From positions 1 through 41,019 of IMG/VR virus record IMGVR_UViG_3300031521_000154: a DNA stretch of 41,019 bases; one strand, written 5' to 3'. Made by a program: the position numbers and the translations under genes. The first letter of the stretch is position 1. Each line of letters starts with the position of its first letter. The notes beneath the pieces are model-generated. The model worked only from the letters and a program-made list of their open reading frames with translations, ran no database searches and was not told where the DNA came from. Origin of the DNA: a virus. Positions 24,704-33,873 of the stretch are shown here, one piece after another.

Positions 24704-25920
24704 AATCTTTTAACTCCTTTATTTATAAAGCTTGTTTCATTAAAATTTTGTTTCTTTTTTATAGCCTGCATAATAGCTACATCTATTGGCGAGTTAGATA
24801 TTAAATGCATATAATATAAATCTTTGAATGGAGTATTTAATCTATCAATTCTTCCAGCTGCTTGAGTTTTTATTTTATAGGAATAATTTTGAGAATAGAA
24901 TGCTATTGTATTTGTTAATGTACAATTCCATCCTTCAGCACCAGCTGTGTATTGAACTAAATATACCCATTTTTTTGTTGGTGGTATTGCTTCATGCTTA
25001 TGTCCATTCCATTCAGTAGTTGGAACTTTTAACTTATTACATAATGATCTTAATAATTCTAGTTCATAGTTAAAATTATAGAATATGATTAATTTTGGAT
25101 TTTCTTTTATTAATTTACCAATAGCTTCGACTCTTCTTGGATCGCTATTAGTAACTTTTCTTAATAGATAACATAATGCTCCAGCATCTTTAACTGGTTT
25201 ATTTTCATATATATCCCATCTTTCCTTATTAATCTTATCATATAATGTTTGATCATATTTCACAAATATATTTTTATTATGGGAGATAGTTGGTTTTGTA
25301 TATTTCATTGGGACTAGTATTTGGTTTTGTAATTTTAGTAATTTTCCTTGTTCAACATAATGATCAATCTTTGGATATTTACAGAATCTACTATATACTA
25401 CATGTTCTCTTAAAAATTCTGTTCTGTTTTTAAAGAATCCATTAGCAATAAAGACTGGAACATAATCCAGCCATGTATCACCAGGGGTAGCACTTAATAG
25501 TATCCATTTATTTTTCTTAGCTATTTTCAAAAATGCTTTAACCCAATTTCCTGAGCCAACAACTCTTTGTTCATCAAATATGAAAAAGGCATTATATACT
25601 TTATCATACTTTTTTATATTGTTCCATGAATCAACTGTAACTGGTACTTGACTAACGTCAATATTAGTAGATAATGAAAAGTTAGCACACTCCTTTTCCC
25701 ACTCAAGAGTATCTCTTTTTCTAGCAGTTGTAATTATGTAAAGGTCTAATGGTTCACGCATTGGTTTATAATCTATTCCAATAGAACCCTTACATACATT
25801 AACAAAGTAATATGCTAACGAAGTCATTGATTTACCAGAGCCAACACCACCACAAAGTACAGATCCATTTTTTAATAATTTTATCGAATCCTTTTGATAG
25901 TCATATAGCTCAATTGCCAT
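24700..25920 (-). CDS. SF2 DNA helicase
   Basis: A 406-residue SF2 helicase. Motif I is CGGVGSGKS (residues 23-31), motif II FIFDEQRV with DEQR at 116-119 in place of DExH/DEAD, and motif III LLSATPGDTW (143-146). Motif VI is QAAGRIDRLNTP near residue 350. The arrangement matches the Snf2-like phage helicases that follow polymerase genes in Firmicutes phages. Likely functions are DNA unwinding or translocation in replication or recombination. GGAGG stands before the ATG, and the gene is 17 bases from the OB-like gene. Confidence 0.88.
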   Translation of the reverse strand: MAIELYDYQKDSIKLLKNGSVLCGGVGSGKSMTSLAYYFVNVCKGSIGIDYKPMREPLDLYIITTARKRDTLEWEKECANFSLSTNIDVSQVPVTVDSWNNIKKYDKVYNAFFIFDEQRVVGSGNWVKAFLKIAKKNKWILLSATPGDTWLDYVPVFIANGFFKNRTEFLREHVVYSRFCKYPKIDHYVEQGKLLKLQNQILVPMKYTKPTISHNKNIFVKYDQTLYDKINKERWDIYENKPVKDAGALCYLLRKVTNSDPRRVEAIGKLIKENPKLIIFYNFNYELELLRSLCNKLKVPTTEWNGHKHEAIPPTKKWVYLVQYTAGAEGWNCTLTNTIAFYSQNYSYKIKTQAAGRIDRLNTPFKDLYYMHLISNSPIDVAIMQAIKKKQNFNETSFINKGVKRL

Positions 25921-25936
25921 TTAATCCTCCTATCTA

Positions 25937-26446
25937 TTATTCCTCATATTCTGCATCTATATAATCTTTAGGAGCAGCTATACCCATCAATGCAGTATCA
26001 GGAACATCGAAATATTTCTGTTCAAATACATCTTCCATAATGGTTACATACATAGATTTAATATATGCCTTTACTCCTGACTTACCATTTACACTCCAAT
26101 TGTATGGCCTAACTATAAGATCTATAGTTTTAACCTCTACCCAATCTAATATATCAATTGACTCACCGTCAAGAACAGTCTTACCATGACTACTAATCAA
26201 AACTATTTTAGGTGGAATATTATCATAAGATACTGTGACTTGAAGATATCCTTGAGGCACATCGTCTTCTTCTCTTGGTTGTAGCCATCTTACATTCCAT
26301 CCATCACTTTCTAATACTTTAGCAAGGTCATTCTCAATGAATATACAAAAGTTTCTACGACCTGCTGGATTAAACTTACCCTCTTTACCACTAAAATTTC
26401 TAAATCCAATTCTTGCATTTTCTATTTCTATATTTTTTTTTATCAC
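25937..26446 (-). CDS. Putative ssDNA-binding protein (OB-fold-like)
   Basis: A 169-residue protein beginning MIKKNIEIENARIGFRNFSG, with KFNPAGRRNFCIFIENDLA and WNVRWLQPREEDDVPQGYLQ. I recognise this family from many Firmicutes phages, always beside polymerase and helicase genes. Its beta-rich N-terminus, aromatic and basic residues and acidic C-terminal tail (DYIDAEYEE) fit a replication SSB of gp2.5/gp32-like organisation. The role is inference from these features. The start codon is GTG, with GAGGAG seven bases upstream. Confidence 0.6.
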   Translation of the reverse strand: MIKKNIEIENARIGFRNFSGKEGKFNPAGRRNFCIFIENDLAKVLESDGWNVRWLQPREEDDVPQGYLQVTVSYDNIPPKIVLISSHGKTVLDGESIDILDWVEVKTIDLIVRPYNWSVNGKSGVKAYIKSMYVTIMEDVFEQKYFDVPDTALMGIAAPKDYIDAEYEE

Positions 26447-26470
26447 TTTATATCTCTCCTCTTAAGTTAT

Positions 26471-29400
26471 TTAGAATGGAATATCCAATTCTTTATTATA
26501 AGTATCACTTGAGACAAACCAATCAAAATCATACATTCCAAATTTATAATTGTTAATATTATCAACTGCATTATCACATAAAGATGAATAATATGATCGA
26601 TCGATATCTTTTTCTTTTCCAAGAACTTTAACCATCTCGGCTTCTAACCATCTATAACCTTTAGCTCCTGATGCTGAATTATATTTTCCATCTTTTTCAC
26701 GTACAAGAAGTCCACCACCACAACCTTCTTTAATTGGGCAGAATAAACCTACTTTACCAATGAATGTATATGAATGATCATTATCTTTAAGTCCTTCATT
26801 CATATCAAGATATAGAGCACTAGTAACTGACTTAGTTTCACACATATCTTCAAACACAATTGACTCTTTTGAAAATAATGTTTTGAATACATATGGCTGA
26901 GCAAATTGAGCTCCAGTTGCAGTCCATTTTCCAACATCTTTACCATCTGGGGTCCAACCATATCTAGCAATATATACTGCATCGTTTACTAAGCATAGTT
27001 TATCATAAGTTGCTTCATGCTCAAAGTCATATCCATATTTTTTACCAAAATCTGTAACAAACTTAATTATCTCATCATTACCTTCTGGTATTTTAATTGA
27101 ATCTGTTTTTATATGTGCTACTGTCCATCCTTGTTGCTGAACTGCATGTTTTAGATCAATCATGAATAATGCACCACGCTTAGCAACTATATTATCTATA
27201 TTACGTGGATCTCTAAATGGATTTTCAAACTTTGCTGATGTTAAACCATAAGCAGAATTAAGAGGTGTTTTTAGTGCATTAGCAAGATCTTTCCAAGTAT
27301 ATAGCCCCTCAGCAATTTTATTTATAAATGGTATTAATTTACCATCCATAAGTGTTTCAAGAGCTTTATAGTCTTTATGTTTTATAGCCATACGAGCTTT
27401 CTTTATATCACTATACTTTTTAGTATATGGTCCAAAACAATTCATTAACTCTGCACTTGTTGGATGCATTGACGCTATATCAAGAAGTAGTGCATCTCCA
27501 TACATTCCTGGCTCACCATGAACATAACCACCTTCACTTACCACTTCACCTCGATATGTGCTTACTCCATTTTCAAATTTATAACCTGGAAACATAATAC
27601 TAAGATCTGTATATATAAATGAATCTTGTGGATGTTTTTCATTACCAAATACAATTTTTGTAGAATGCATATTGGTTGTATCATTAACTGTTAATCCACT
27701 AAGTTCTGCTAGAATTTGTCTTGCAACCCAATCCGCAGATAAGTAATCAAATACAACTTCTGTAGCCTCAACATCATTATTACAATAATCTGCAACCTTA
27801 TCCCATAATGCTTCTGGAACTTCCTTATCCCATGGTAATCCCATTTCTTGATGATGTATACCTAATTCGATTTCAAATTTCTTTAATCCCTTTTTATTAG
27901 CAGCAGATGCAAAATCATATACATCAGTATAAGAAATATTATAAGCCTCTCCAAATAATCCATTACGACTATTATTAATTATTTTTTGTGATAATTCATA
28001 TAATTGAATGTTTGTATATCCTATTAATCTAGCATACAATATATGATTGTCATATCTTCTACAATTAAAACCAACTAATTTCATTTTAAGTAATGCTTCA
28101 ATGTCAGAAGATGATGGGTTTATCATTTTAACAGATTTTTTATCCTTGCCTTTTACTTTCCAAACAACTATAAATAGATTAGGATATACCTCAACATCAA
28201 AGAATACCAGTTCTTGAGAACCTATATACATATCTTCAATTAATGCTTTTCCTTGCTCTTCTGATTGATATTTCATTTTGTTAACTAATTTGATACAATA
28301 CATTGCTTGATTACTACTATTATTAGCGAATGCTAAAATTTGAGGACGCATATCAGTTACATCATAACTAAGTCCTGATTTATAAGCATCATCTAAAATC
28401 TTGTCTATAAAATCTACACTTGACTTTGTTCCTGGATGTATCTCTTTATTAAGATTTCTTTTTATTATTGTTCTAAGTGCTCTTTCATTTTTTATTCCAT
28501 CAAAATTTATCATTTTTTCTCCTTTCAAAGGTAGGCCAGAATTAATAGTTGCTACTGGTAAATTGTTGCATTTTGTAAGTTTACGTCTAAGTGCACTATT
28601 ACCTACAAATACTTTTATCTCAATATTATCTTCATATATTCTACTAAGTCTTGTGGCATCTCCATCATATATATAATGCAAATGTACTCCTTTACCGCCT
28701 TTACTTAGTTCTGCATATGTTGGAGGCCAAGAATTAGCTGCCATTATATTTTTTTCATAAGATTTTTCTCCATTTTCATCTTTAAGATCAAAATCTATAA
28801 CTATATGATTTTCTGGCATTGCAACATAATGAAGTTTTTTAGTATCTAAATCAGACAATATAGTAGTTACATCTATCCATTTTTGCATTGGTGTCTCAGT
28901 ATCAGTAAATGCATACTGAGCTCTGTTGGTTGCACATATAAGATCGAAAGCTGATTCTTCTTCTTCAAGTGATAGTGCTGATGGAGGTTCTTCAATAGGT
29001 TTTTGACCAACACTTGCAAACTTATCCGCTTGGAATTTGTTGTAATAACTTCTTACTTGCTTTCCATCTATACGAGTCATATCATTGAACTCACTAAAAT
29101 AATTCTTTAACTCTTCTCTAAATTTGTATTTTGGTAATTTAAACTCAACTAAACTTTCATCACAATATTGTTTATACATTTCATAAGCTATAGTTAAGGA
29201 AACACCATCTTCTTCTTTAAATATAAAATAATTAGATTCTACAAAATTAAAGAATACATCTGTCTGTAACATCATATCTAAAGGTTTATAATTTGCATAA
29301 TAATTTTTACCCATAGAATGATATACATCTAAACAATATTGAGCTATCGCTCCAAGTTCAAAATCAATCTGTGCCATTAATATTTCATATCTTTTAGGTG

Positions 29401-30304
29401 GTATTTTATTACCACTTGGTTGAACATCTATCAATCGTCTAATGATACCAGACTTAGCATCTGTAATCTTAACTGGTTTATTAGTTCCCATGAACAGAAA
29501 ACAATTTGTCTTAGACATATATGATGCCTTATATTTTTCATTCATAGTCATTACTTCATGTGATATAATAGAATTAAGTTTTGTATTGTCTTCTATTTTA
29601 CTTAAGTCACCATCATGTTGAATTGCTACTAATGGATTACTCTTAAATACTTCTGTAGCAAATGAATTGTTGTTTGATGTTAATGCTTTAGCTTCAAAAG
29701 TTGTGTAGTAACCCTTAAATAGTTTTTGTATGATATTAAGTATTGTAGATTTACCAGAACCCATTGCTCCATATAGAACAATAAATTTCTGAATAATTTT
29801 AGAATCGCCATCAATAATAGCACCTATAGCCCATTCAAGTTTTGCTCTTTCCTCTGGAATATATAGGGTACTAATTATTTCTTCATACGCATCTGTGCTA
29901 CCCGATTCAAGTGGGTATTCTAATCTTTTACTTACATAATCTTCTCTCTTAACTTCATGATTCATAAATGTTAATTTTTCATCTAATGGGTGATAACAAT
30001 CTGGTTGTTTACTTATATAACTTTTAAATTCGGTCCACATATCTGAACTGAAATCTGCCAATGTTTGAATTGATGTTGGAGTTATTCCCTCGAATTTTTT
30101 ATTATATTTTATAATCTCATCATCAACTAACTTGGCTACATCATATTCATCAGTGGACCATATTTTATTGTTGTCATCCCATACAGCATAAAAGTCTTTA
30201 CCTCTTACCATAAGATCTCGACATTTACGTACTCTAAAGTTTGGAGCTATTTCAATCATGCCATTACGGTTCATCTTTTCTTTTATTTCGACGAAATCCA
30301 TCAT
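26471..30304 (-). CDS. Helicase-primase-DNA polymerase fusion (SF3 helicase, AEP-like primase, family B polymerase)
   Basis: One 1277-residue frame carries three replication activities. Residues about 130-400: SF3 (D5-like) helicase, with Walker A GAMGSGKST (179-187), motif B around LVAIQHDGDLS and motif C FLFMGTNKP. Residues about 455-615: archaeo-eukaryotic primase-like domain, with VIDFDLK (Asp504, Asp506) and GGKGVHLHY (His541 or His543). Residues about 698-860: DnaQ-type 3-5 exonuclease, with FFDVE (Asp703, Glu705), Exo II Asn747 to Asp752 and Exo III Tyr840 to Asp844. Residues about 935-1240: family B polymerase, with motif A DIASMHP (Asp942), motif B KTPLNSAYG (1012-1020) and motif C KTDS (Asp1068), the usual first Asp of DTDS being Lys. 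It follows the iteron cluster and likely copies the phage genome. Confidence 0.85.
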   Translation of the reverse strand: MMDFVEIKEKMNRNGMIEIAPNFRVRKCRDLMVRGKDFYAVWDDNNKIWSTDEYDVAKLVDDEIIKYNKKFEGITPTSIQTLADFSSDMWTEFKSYISKQPDCYHPLDEKLTFMNHEVKREDYVSKRLEYPLESGSTDAYEEIISTLYIPEERAKLEWAIGAIIDGDSKIIQKFIVLYGAMGSGKSTILNIIQKLFKGYYTTFEAKALTSNNNSFATEVFKSNPLVAIQHDGDLSKIEDNTKLNSIISHEVMTMNEKYKASYMSKTNCFLFMGTNKPVKITDAKSGIIRRLIDVQPSGNKIPPKRYEILMAQIDFELGAIAQYCLDVYHSMGKNYYANYKPLDMMLQTDVFFNFVESNYFIFKEEDGVSLTIAYEMYKQYCDESLVEFKLPKYKFREELKNYFSEFNDMTRIDGKQVRSYYNKFQADKFASVGQKPIEEPPSALSLEEEESAFDLICATNRAQYAFTDTETPMQKWIDVTTILSDLDTKKLHYVAMPENHIVIDFDLKDENGEKSYEKNIMAANSWPPTYAELSKGGKGVHLHYIYDGDATRLSRIYEDNIEIKVFVGNSALRRKLTKCNNLPVATINSGLPLKGEKMINFDGIKNERALRTIIKRNLNKEIHPGTKSSVDFIDKILDDAYKSGLSYDVTDMRPQILAFANNSSNQAMYCIKLVNKMKYQSEEQGKALIEDMYIGSQELVFFDVEVYPNLFIVVWKVKGKDKKSVKMINPSSSDIEALLKMKLVGFNCRRYDNHILYARLIGYTNIQLYELSQKIINNSRNGLFGEAYNISYTDVYDFASAANKKGLKKFEIELGIHHQEMGLPWDKEVPEALWDKVADYCNNDVEATEVVFDYLSADWVARQILAELSGLTVNDTTNMHSTKIVFGNEKHPQDSFIYTDLSIMFPGYKFENGVSTYRGEVVSEGGYVHGEPGMYGDALLLDIASMHPTSAELMNCFGPYTKKYSDIKKARMAIKHKDYKALETLMDGKLIPFINKIAEGLYTWKDLANALKTPLNSAYGLTSAKFENPFRDPRNIDNIVAKRGALFMIDLKHAVQQQGWTVAHIKTDSIKIPEGNDEIIKFVTDFGKKYGYDFEHEATYDKLCLVNDAVYIARYGWTPDGKDVGKWTATGAQFAQPYVFKTLFSKESIVFEDMCETKSVTSALYLDMNEGLKDNDHSYTFIGKVGLFCPIKEGCGGGLLVREKDGKYNSASGAKGYRWLEAEMVKVLGKEKDIDRSYYSSLCDNAVDNINNYKFGMYDFDWFVSSDTYNKELDIPF

Positions 30305-30350
30305 AGGTATCCTTTCTTTAGATATTTGTCCTAAGTGTATTAATCTGCCT

Positions 30351-30614
30351 TGTTACACTTTTGCATAAAATGTTACATAAACTTCTCTATATATATAATT
30401 ATTTTAAAAGAGTTTATATACAAATAACTCAAAAGTGTAACAAATCATGCTCAAACCCGCACGTAGACTAACTTCGCGAGTTTTCAAAAGTGTAACAAAA
30501 GTGTAACATTGTTACAGTAAAGTGTAACACTTTCTTAGTTTTTTATAATTTTTACTTTTGTCCGTACTTAAAAGTCTTTCAAAAGTGTAACAAAATGCGC
30601 AAGATGTTACACTT
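30351..30614. repeat. Iteron-like cluster of AAAAGTGTAACA, candidate replication origin
   Basis: The 314-base gap before the polymerase gene holds at least six close copies of AAAAGTGTAACA in both orientations (30351-30362, 30431-30442, 30486-30497, 30497-30508, 30519-30529, 30581-30592) plus 30605-30614 and half copies at 30371 and 30510. Two copies are 11 bases apart, one helical turn. TGTAACA and TGTTACA face each other at 30502-30516. A GC-rich hairpin sits at about 30457-30484. I see no protein gene here. It could be the origin bound by the SF3 helicase, or an operator array. Confidence 0.65.
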
Positions 30615-30618
30615 CCTA

Positions 30619-31167
30619 TTAACCTATTTTATAATTCTCCAACAAATAAGCACTCATTTGATACCAAATTTCAACCTTTCTTTGATCCTTCTTAGGACGT
30701 CTAAGTGGAAATAAACCTCCGATACCATTCGTAGCATAATCCCTAGCCATCATATTTTCAGTAACATACGTGACATCGCTCATTGTCCAACTATCTTCAA
30801 AATCATTATCTCGACATCTCGACAACCCAAGATTCTGCATCATCATCCAAAACCAATGTTCAGTTCTATCTCCATCTTCGGGAGTATACATAACATCCTC
30901 ATCACAACGAATAGCAAGGGCTAACAGCATTTCTAGAAAACTGCATTCCCTATCTCTATAATTCCATCCAAATTTATCACGTAAGTTTTTTCCATCTAGA
31001 GCACGATTGTCATCATTGGGTATATTCCAATAAAATTCTGTGTTATAAAGTTTTTTCATAATAAGTTTATATCCACTAGTTTCAAGAGGTTTCTTTATAC
31101 CCGCTAATCCACAAAGTATTCTAAAATAGTCTTCTTCATTCCGTATATTACCCACGCGTTTTCTCAT
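30619..31167 (-). CDS. Conserved phage protein of unknown function
   Basis: A 182-residue protein, acidic in its first half and aromatic-rich. Landmarks are DDNRALDGKNLRDKFG near residue 56, then DRECSFLEMLLALAIRCDED, and a C-terminal EIWYQMSAYL. I recall similar proteins in clostridial and Lachnospiraceae phages without a known role. It ends five bases from the iteron cluster, so an involvement in replication initiation or its control is possible but unproven. GGAG precedes the ATG. Confidence 0.65.
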   Translation of the reverse strand: MRKRVGNIRNEEDYFRILCGLAGIKKPLETSGYKLIMKKLYNTEFYWNIPNDDNRALDGKNLRDKFGWNYRDRECSFLEMLLALAIRCDEDVMYTPEDGDRTEHWFWMMMQNLGLSRCRDNDFEDSWTMSDVTYVTENMMARDYATNGIGGLFPLRRPKKDQRKVEIWYQMSAYLLENYKIG

Positions 31168-31178
31168 ATCAATGCTCC

Positions 31179-31784
31179 TTATTTCTGACCCATGATATCT
31201 TGAGAATAGCTTAAGTGTGATCTTACTATTTCATAATCAGTATCGTCATAATCATTACGAATGTATACTACATCTTTTTCTGTTTCATTCTCATCAAAAT
31301 GATTACTAAAATCATTACCAACAAGGTTATTTGCATTATCTATAATTTCTTCTCTCTCATCTAGTAATACCTCTTCACTTTCATAATATGTCAAGGTTAT
31401 CTTTTCATAATTCAGACATTCTTCTATAAACTCTTTAGATGAAATTAAGTATGGAACTTTCTCATCATGAGCTTTAGCTGCTTCTTGAACTGTTGATTTA
31501 AGAGTTGACTTTAATAAAGACGATTCTGTAGTATATCTTCTTGCAAGTTTATTATATTCAATAACAGCTCCTGGCTCAACATTTAATGTATCATTATCAT
31601 TTAACTTAGACATTCCTCCAACAATACCTTCAGCTTTCATAGTTCTATTTTTAACCATCATCTTAACTGAATCAATTTCCTCATTAGCAATAGCTTGATA
31701 TTTAGTCTTAAAATACTTAAAACTACCACCAACCCCTACTGCTAAACCCATTACAAATATACTAATACTTTTTACATATTTCAT
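31179..31784 (-). CDS. Membrane-anchored phage protein of unknown function
   Basis: A 201-residue protein with a hydrophobic anchor at residues 5-24 (ISIFVMGLAVGVGGSFKYF), a central helical region, and SSKEFIEECLNYEKITLTYY in the middle. The acidic C-terminus contains SNHFDENETEKDVVYIRN. I recall a family with this C-terminal pattern in Firmicutes phages; no function is assigned. Its ribosome binding site (AAGGAGG) lies inside the small gene just upstream. Confidence 0.65.
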   Translation of the reverse strand: MKYVKSISIFVMGLAVGVGGSFKYFKTKYQAIANEEIDSVKMMVKNRTMKAEGIVGGMSKLNDNDTLNVEPGAVIEYNKLARRYTTESSLLKSTLKSTVQEAAKAHDEKVPYLISSKEFIEECLNYEKITLTYYESEEVLLDEREEIIDNANNLVGNDFSNHFDENETEKDVVYIRNDYDDTDYEIVRSHLSYSQDIMGQK

Positions 31785-31875
31785 TTTTATAAGCCCTCCT
31801 TGTTCTTTCTTTATATTTGTTCCATAAATATTCTTTTTCTATCTTTTTCTCTTCATTTGTTTTTTCTAATATCAT
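31762..31875 (-). CDS. Small basic protein (37 residues)
   Basis: A short frame starting MILEKTNEEKKIEKEYLWNK, with an excellent AAGGAGG seven bases before the ATG. It overlaps the following gene by 23 bases in another frame and contains that gene's ribosome binding site, so it may act as a leader cistron coupling its translation. It is strongly charged and helical. Family unknown. Confidence 0.5.
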   Translation of the reverse strand: MILEKTNEEKKIEKEYLWNKYKERTRRAYKNEICKKY

Positions 31876-31887
31876 ATCAATACCTCC

Positions 31888-32100
31888 TTAATATCCATTA
31901 TAATGATTTTGATTACTTCTTCTAGTTTGACTTGATAAATATTCCATATTACTATCTCTAGGTTCTACAGATTTTTCTTTTTTGGCTTTAAAGAATTTAC
32001 AATTCACAGTAATTTTAGATGACTCAGTTATTAGCTTAACCATCTCAGGACAACATTTCCATACATTTAAATGACTACAAATAGTGCATTCATCCTTCAT
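31888..32100 (-). CDS. Small Cys-rich protein, possibly zinc-binding
   Basis: A 70-residue protein beginning MKDECTICSHLNVWKCCPEM. The pattern CxxC (5, 8), CC (16, 17) and Cys34 suggests metal binding. The C-terminal half is basic and polar (RDSNMEYLSSQTRRSNQNH). It abuts the preceding gene with no gap, so it is translated as part of the same operon. I do not recognise the family. Confidence 0.6.
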   Translation of the reverse strand: MKDECTICSHLNVWKCCPEMVKLITESSKITVNCKFFKAKKEKSVEPRDSNMEYLSSQTRRSNQNHYNGY

Positions 32101-32484
32101 TTAATTCGCTCCTTTATAATATACTAAATCTATCATTCCACCTTGAACTCCCCTAATGCATATATTCCTTCTATTTCTTTTGAACAAGTATACATCATTA
32201 GGTGTAATAATACTAAATATATTAAATACTATTTCATCATCCTCGTCATTAAAAGTATTATCTATTGAATAATATATTAAAGATCTATCAGTATCTCTTA
32301 TTGGAAACTCAATCTCATATATTATACCAGGAGTAATATTTTTAGCATAATAAGTTCCCCCTATTTCCTTATGACGAATGACCATCTTTAAAGGCATAAT
32401 GTCTGAAATGTCATATTCAATACTTCCAAAATCATCCATAAATGAATTGTCATTATCATTATAATATATAGAAACAGTTTCCAA
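32101..32484 (-). CDS. Hypothetical acidic beta-rich protein
   Basis: A 127-residue acidic protein with many Ile, Tyr and Asp residues, for example YYNDNDNSFMDDFGSIEYDI at the N-terminus and NICIRGVQGGMIDLVYYKG at the C-terminus. Alternating hydrophobics suggest a beta-sandwich. I cannot assign a family. It lies between a membrane protein gene and the Cys-rich gene in a tightly packed accessory operon; AAGGAG precedes the ATG. Confidence 0.6.
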   Translation of the reverse strand: METVSIYYNDNDNSFMDDFGSIEYDISDIMPLKMVIRHKEIGGTYYAKNITPGIIYEIEFPIRDTDRSLIYYSIDNTFNDEDDEIVFNIFSIITPNDVYLFKRNRRNICIRGVQGGMIDLVYYKGAN

Positions 32485-32496
32485 TTAAATCACTCC

Positions 32497-33426
32497 TTAA
32501 ATTTTATCGTACATTACTCCATCTACATTAAAGTCAAGCAATATAGATCTCTCAAGACCATTAACAAAAGCTCTACAAGCTTCTGAATCTGTATCATATA
32601 TACCAAAATCTATAAAACTATCTCCATTACCTTTTACCCATCCTACAACTGCTCCTGCTTGAGAATGTTCTAATCCAAGCATTTCGTATACTTCATTTAA
32701 GAATACATGACCTCTAGTATTTAAAAGATCATTAGCATAACTTTGTTGACATTTTAAAGTCATTAGATTATATTCAGGTGTTTTGCTCCATTGACTAGAA
32801 CATTCATCAAAGAATCTAGCATAAAGACTTGTAGCATTACCATCTTTGTCTAAAACTTTTACAGTTGTTTTAACCTTTTTTTCTACACCATCTTCGCCTG
32901 TCTCGGTAATAGTAACCTTTTCACTGTGCATTCCATAACGGAAATCTCTATCTTTGTCAGCTCCAAGTTCAGCAACTACTCTTTTACGATATCCAACGAA
33001 AGCTTCTTCAATTCCTTTATAAGCAGCCATCAAAGCTATATTTCTCTTATGTAGAATCTTATAAGAGCATAATATAGAAGTAATAGACAATATACTAACA
33101 GTTACAGAAGGTGCATACAACTTATATAATTCAAATCCTGTTTGACCATAAGCAATTGTAAGATCCTTCCTATAATCTGTAACTGAATATTTTGATTTAT
33201 TAACATTCTCATTAGCATAATGTATCTTAGCTAATTTTTCTGATGACTCATCTAGAACCTTCTCCACTTTAAGAGTAGCTCTACAAGCAAGAATCGTAGA
33301 TGTAGCAATACCTAATACCCCTGTTACTATTAATATTTCTGGTGAAAACTTTTTGATTTTTAACCCCGTACGTCCTGTTGCTCTTGAAATTACATTACCT
33401 ATTTTACTTAAGTTTAATTTTATCAT
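32497..33426 (-). CDS. Phage membrane protein, DUF6353-like (copy 1)
   Basis: A 309-residue protein. Two hydrophobic segments lie at about residues 28-50 (SPEILIVTGVLGIATSTILA) and 102-124. Between them is a helical region, and the C-terminal domain carries FLNEVYEMLGLEHSQAGAVVGW followed by FIDFGIYD. From memory this is the DUF6353 family of clostridial phages; the number should be checked. A related protein occurs at 35872-36669, with the same two-anchor layout and the same C-terminal NE(V/I)Y...GL...GW...IDF pattern. Likely inner-membrane located; role unknown. TAATG overlap couples it to the preceding gene. Confidence 0.65.
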   Translation of the reverse strand: MIKLNLSKIGNVISRATGRTGLKIKKFSPEILIVTGVLGIATSTILACRATLKVEKVLDESSEKLAKIHYANENVNKSKYSVTDYRKDLTIAYGQTGFELYKLYAPSVTVSILSITSILCSYKILHKRNIALMAAYKGIEEAFVGYRKRVVAELGADKDRDFRYGMHSEKVTITETGEDGVEKKVKTTVKVLDKDGNATSLYARFFDECSSQWSKTPEYNLMTLKCQQSYANDLLNTRGHVFLNEVYEMLGLEHSQAGAVVGWVKGNGDSFIDFGIYDTDSEACRAFVNGLERSILLDFNVDGVMYDKI

Positions 33427-33635
33427 TATTTTGCTCCTTTTAATTTATTATTATGATATGTTAATGTTTCAAAATCCCATTCTTTATTATTGATAAATGT
33501 GAATATAAATTCTTCAGGTAATCCCTTTAGTCTAACTCTGATAGATCCTTTTCCATTAGGAAACCATGCATCTACCGAATTATAATACGTTGGAAATAGT
33601 GTTCCAAAAAATGTATATATTTGTTTATGTGTCAT
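33426..33635 (-). CDS. Small hypothetical protein
   Basis: A 69-residue protein, MTHKQIYTFFGTLFPTYYNS at the start, with NGKGSIRVRLKGL and an aromatic, basic C-terminal half ending NNKLKGAK. It overlaps the start of the DUF6353-like gene by one base and has GGAGG five bases before its ATG, so it is well supported as a gene. I do not recognise a family or motif. Confidence 0.6.
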   Translation of the reverse strand: MTHKQIYTFFGTLFPTYYNSVDAWFPNGKGSIRVRLKGLPEEFIFTFINNKEWDFETLTYHNNKLKGAK

Positions 33636-33638
33636 ACT

Positions 33639-33670
33639 TCCTCCTAATAATAGAATCTTTTCTTTTCCCA
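33639..33670. repeat. 32-base direct repeat, copy 1
   Basis: Identical over 32 bases to 33874-33905 (starts tcctcctaataatagaatct). On the coding strand it encodes the last residues WEKKRFYY and stop of one gene and the AGGAGG of the next. The pair brackets the 74-residue gene at 33644-33868. Confidence 0.9.
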
Positions 33671-33868
33671 GGTTTTATATTTATGCAACACTATGCCGTC
33701 AAGATTTTTAGAGGTATTAATGTATTTTTTTATTAATACATTTACCCCTATTTTAAAGTTTTTAAATACTTCACGAACAGCTTTTATAAAATTTGATATT
33801 AAATTTCTTAAAGAATCAACTAATACTTTAAACCCCTCAATGATGGCTTTATCATCAATTTTATACAT
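33644..33868 (-). CDS. Small helical hypothetical protein ending WEKKRFYY
   Basis: A 74-residue basic, helical protein starting MYKIDDKAIIEGFKVLVDSL, with a Phe/Val/Lys-rich middle and the end TWEKKRFYY. I chose the ATG at 33868, which has GGAGGA seven bases upstream. The last eight residues are identical to the end of the P-loop protein upstream because of a 32-base direct repeat. Family unknown. Confidence 0.55.
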   Translation of the reverse strand: MYKIDDKAIIEGFKVLVDSLRNLISNFIKAVREVFKNFKIGVNVLIKKYINTSKNLDGIVLHKYKTWEKKRFYY

Positions 33869-33873
33869 TTGTA

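Noticed and set aside
30351-30614. CRISPR array
   Set aside because: The repeats are only about 12 bases, occur in both orientations and have irregular spacing.
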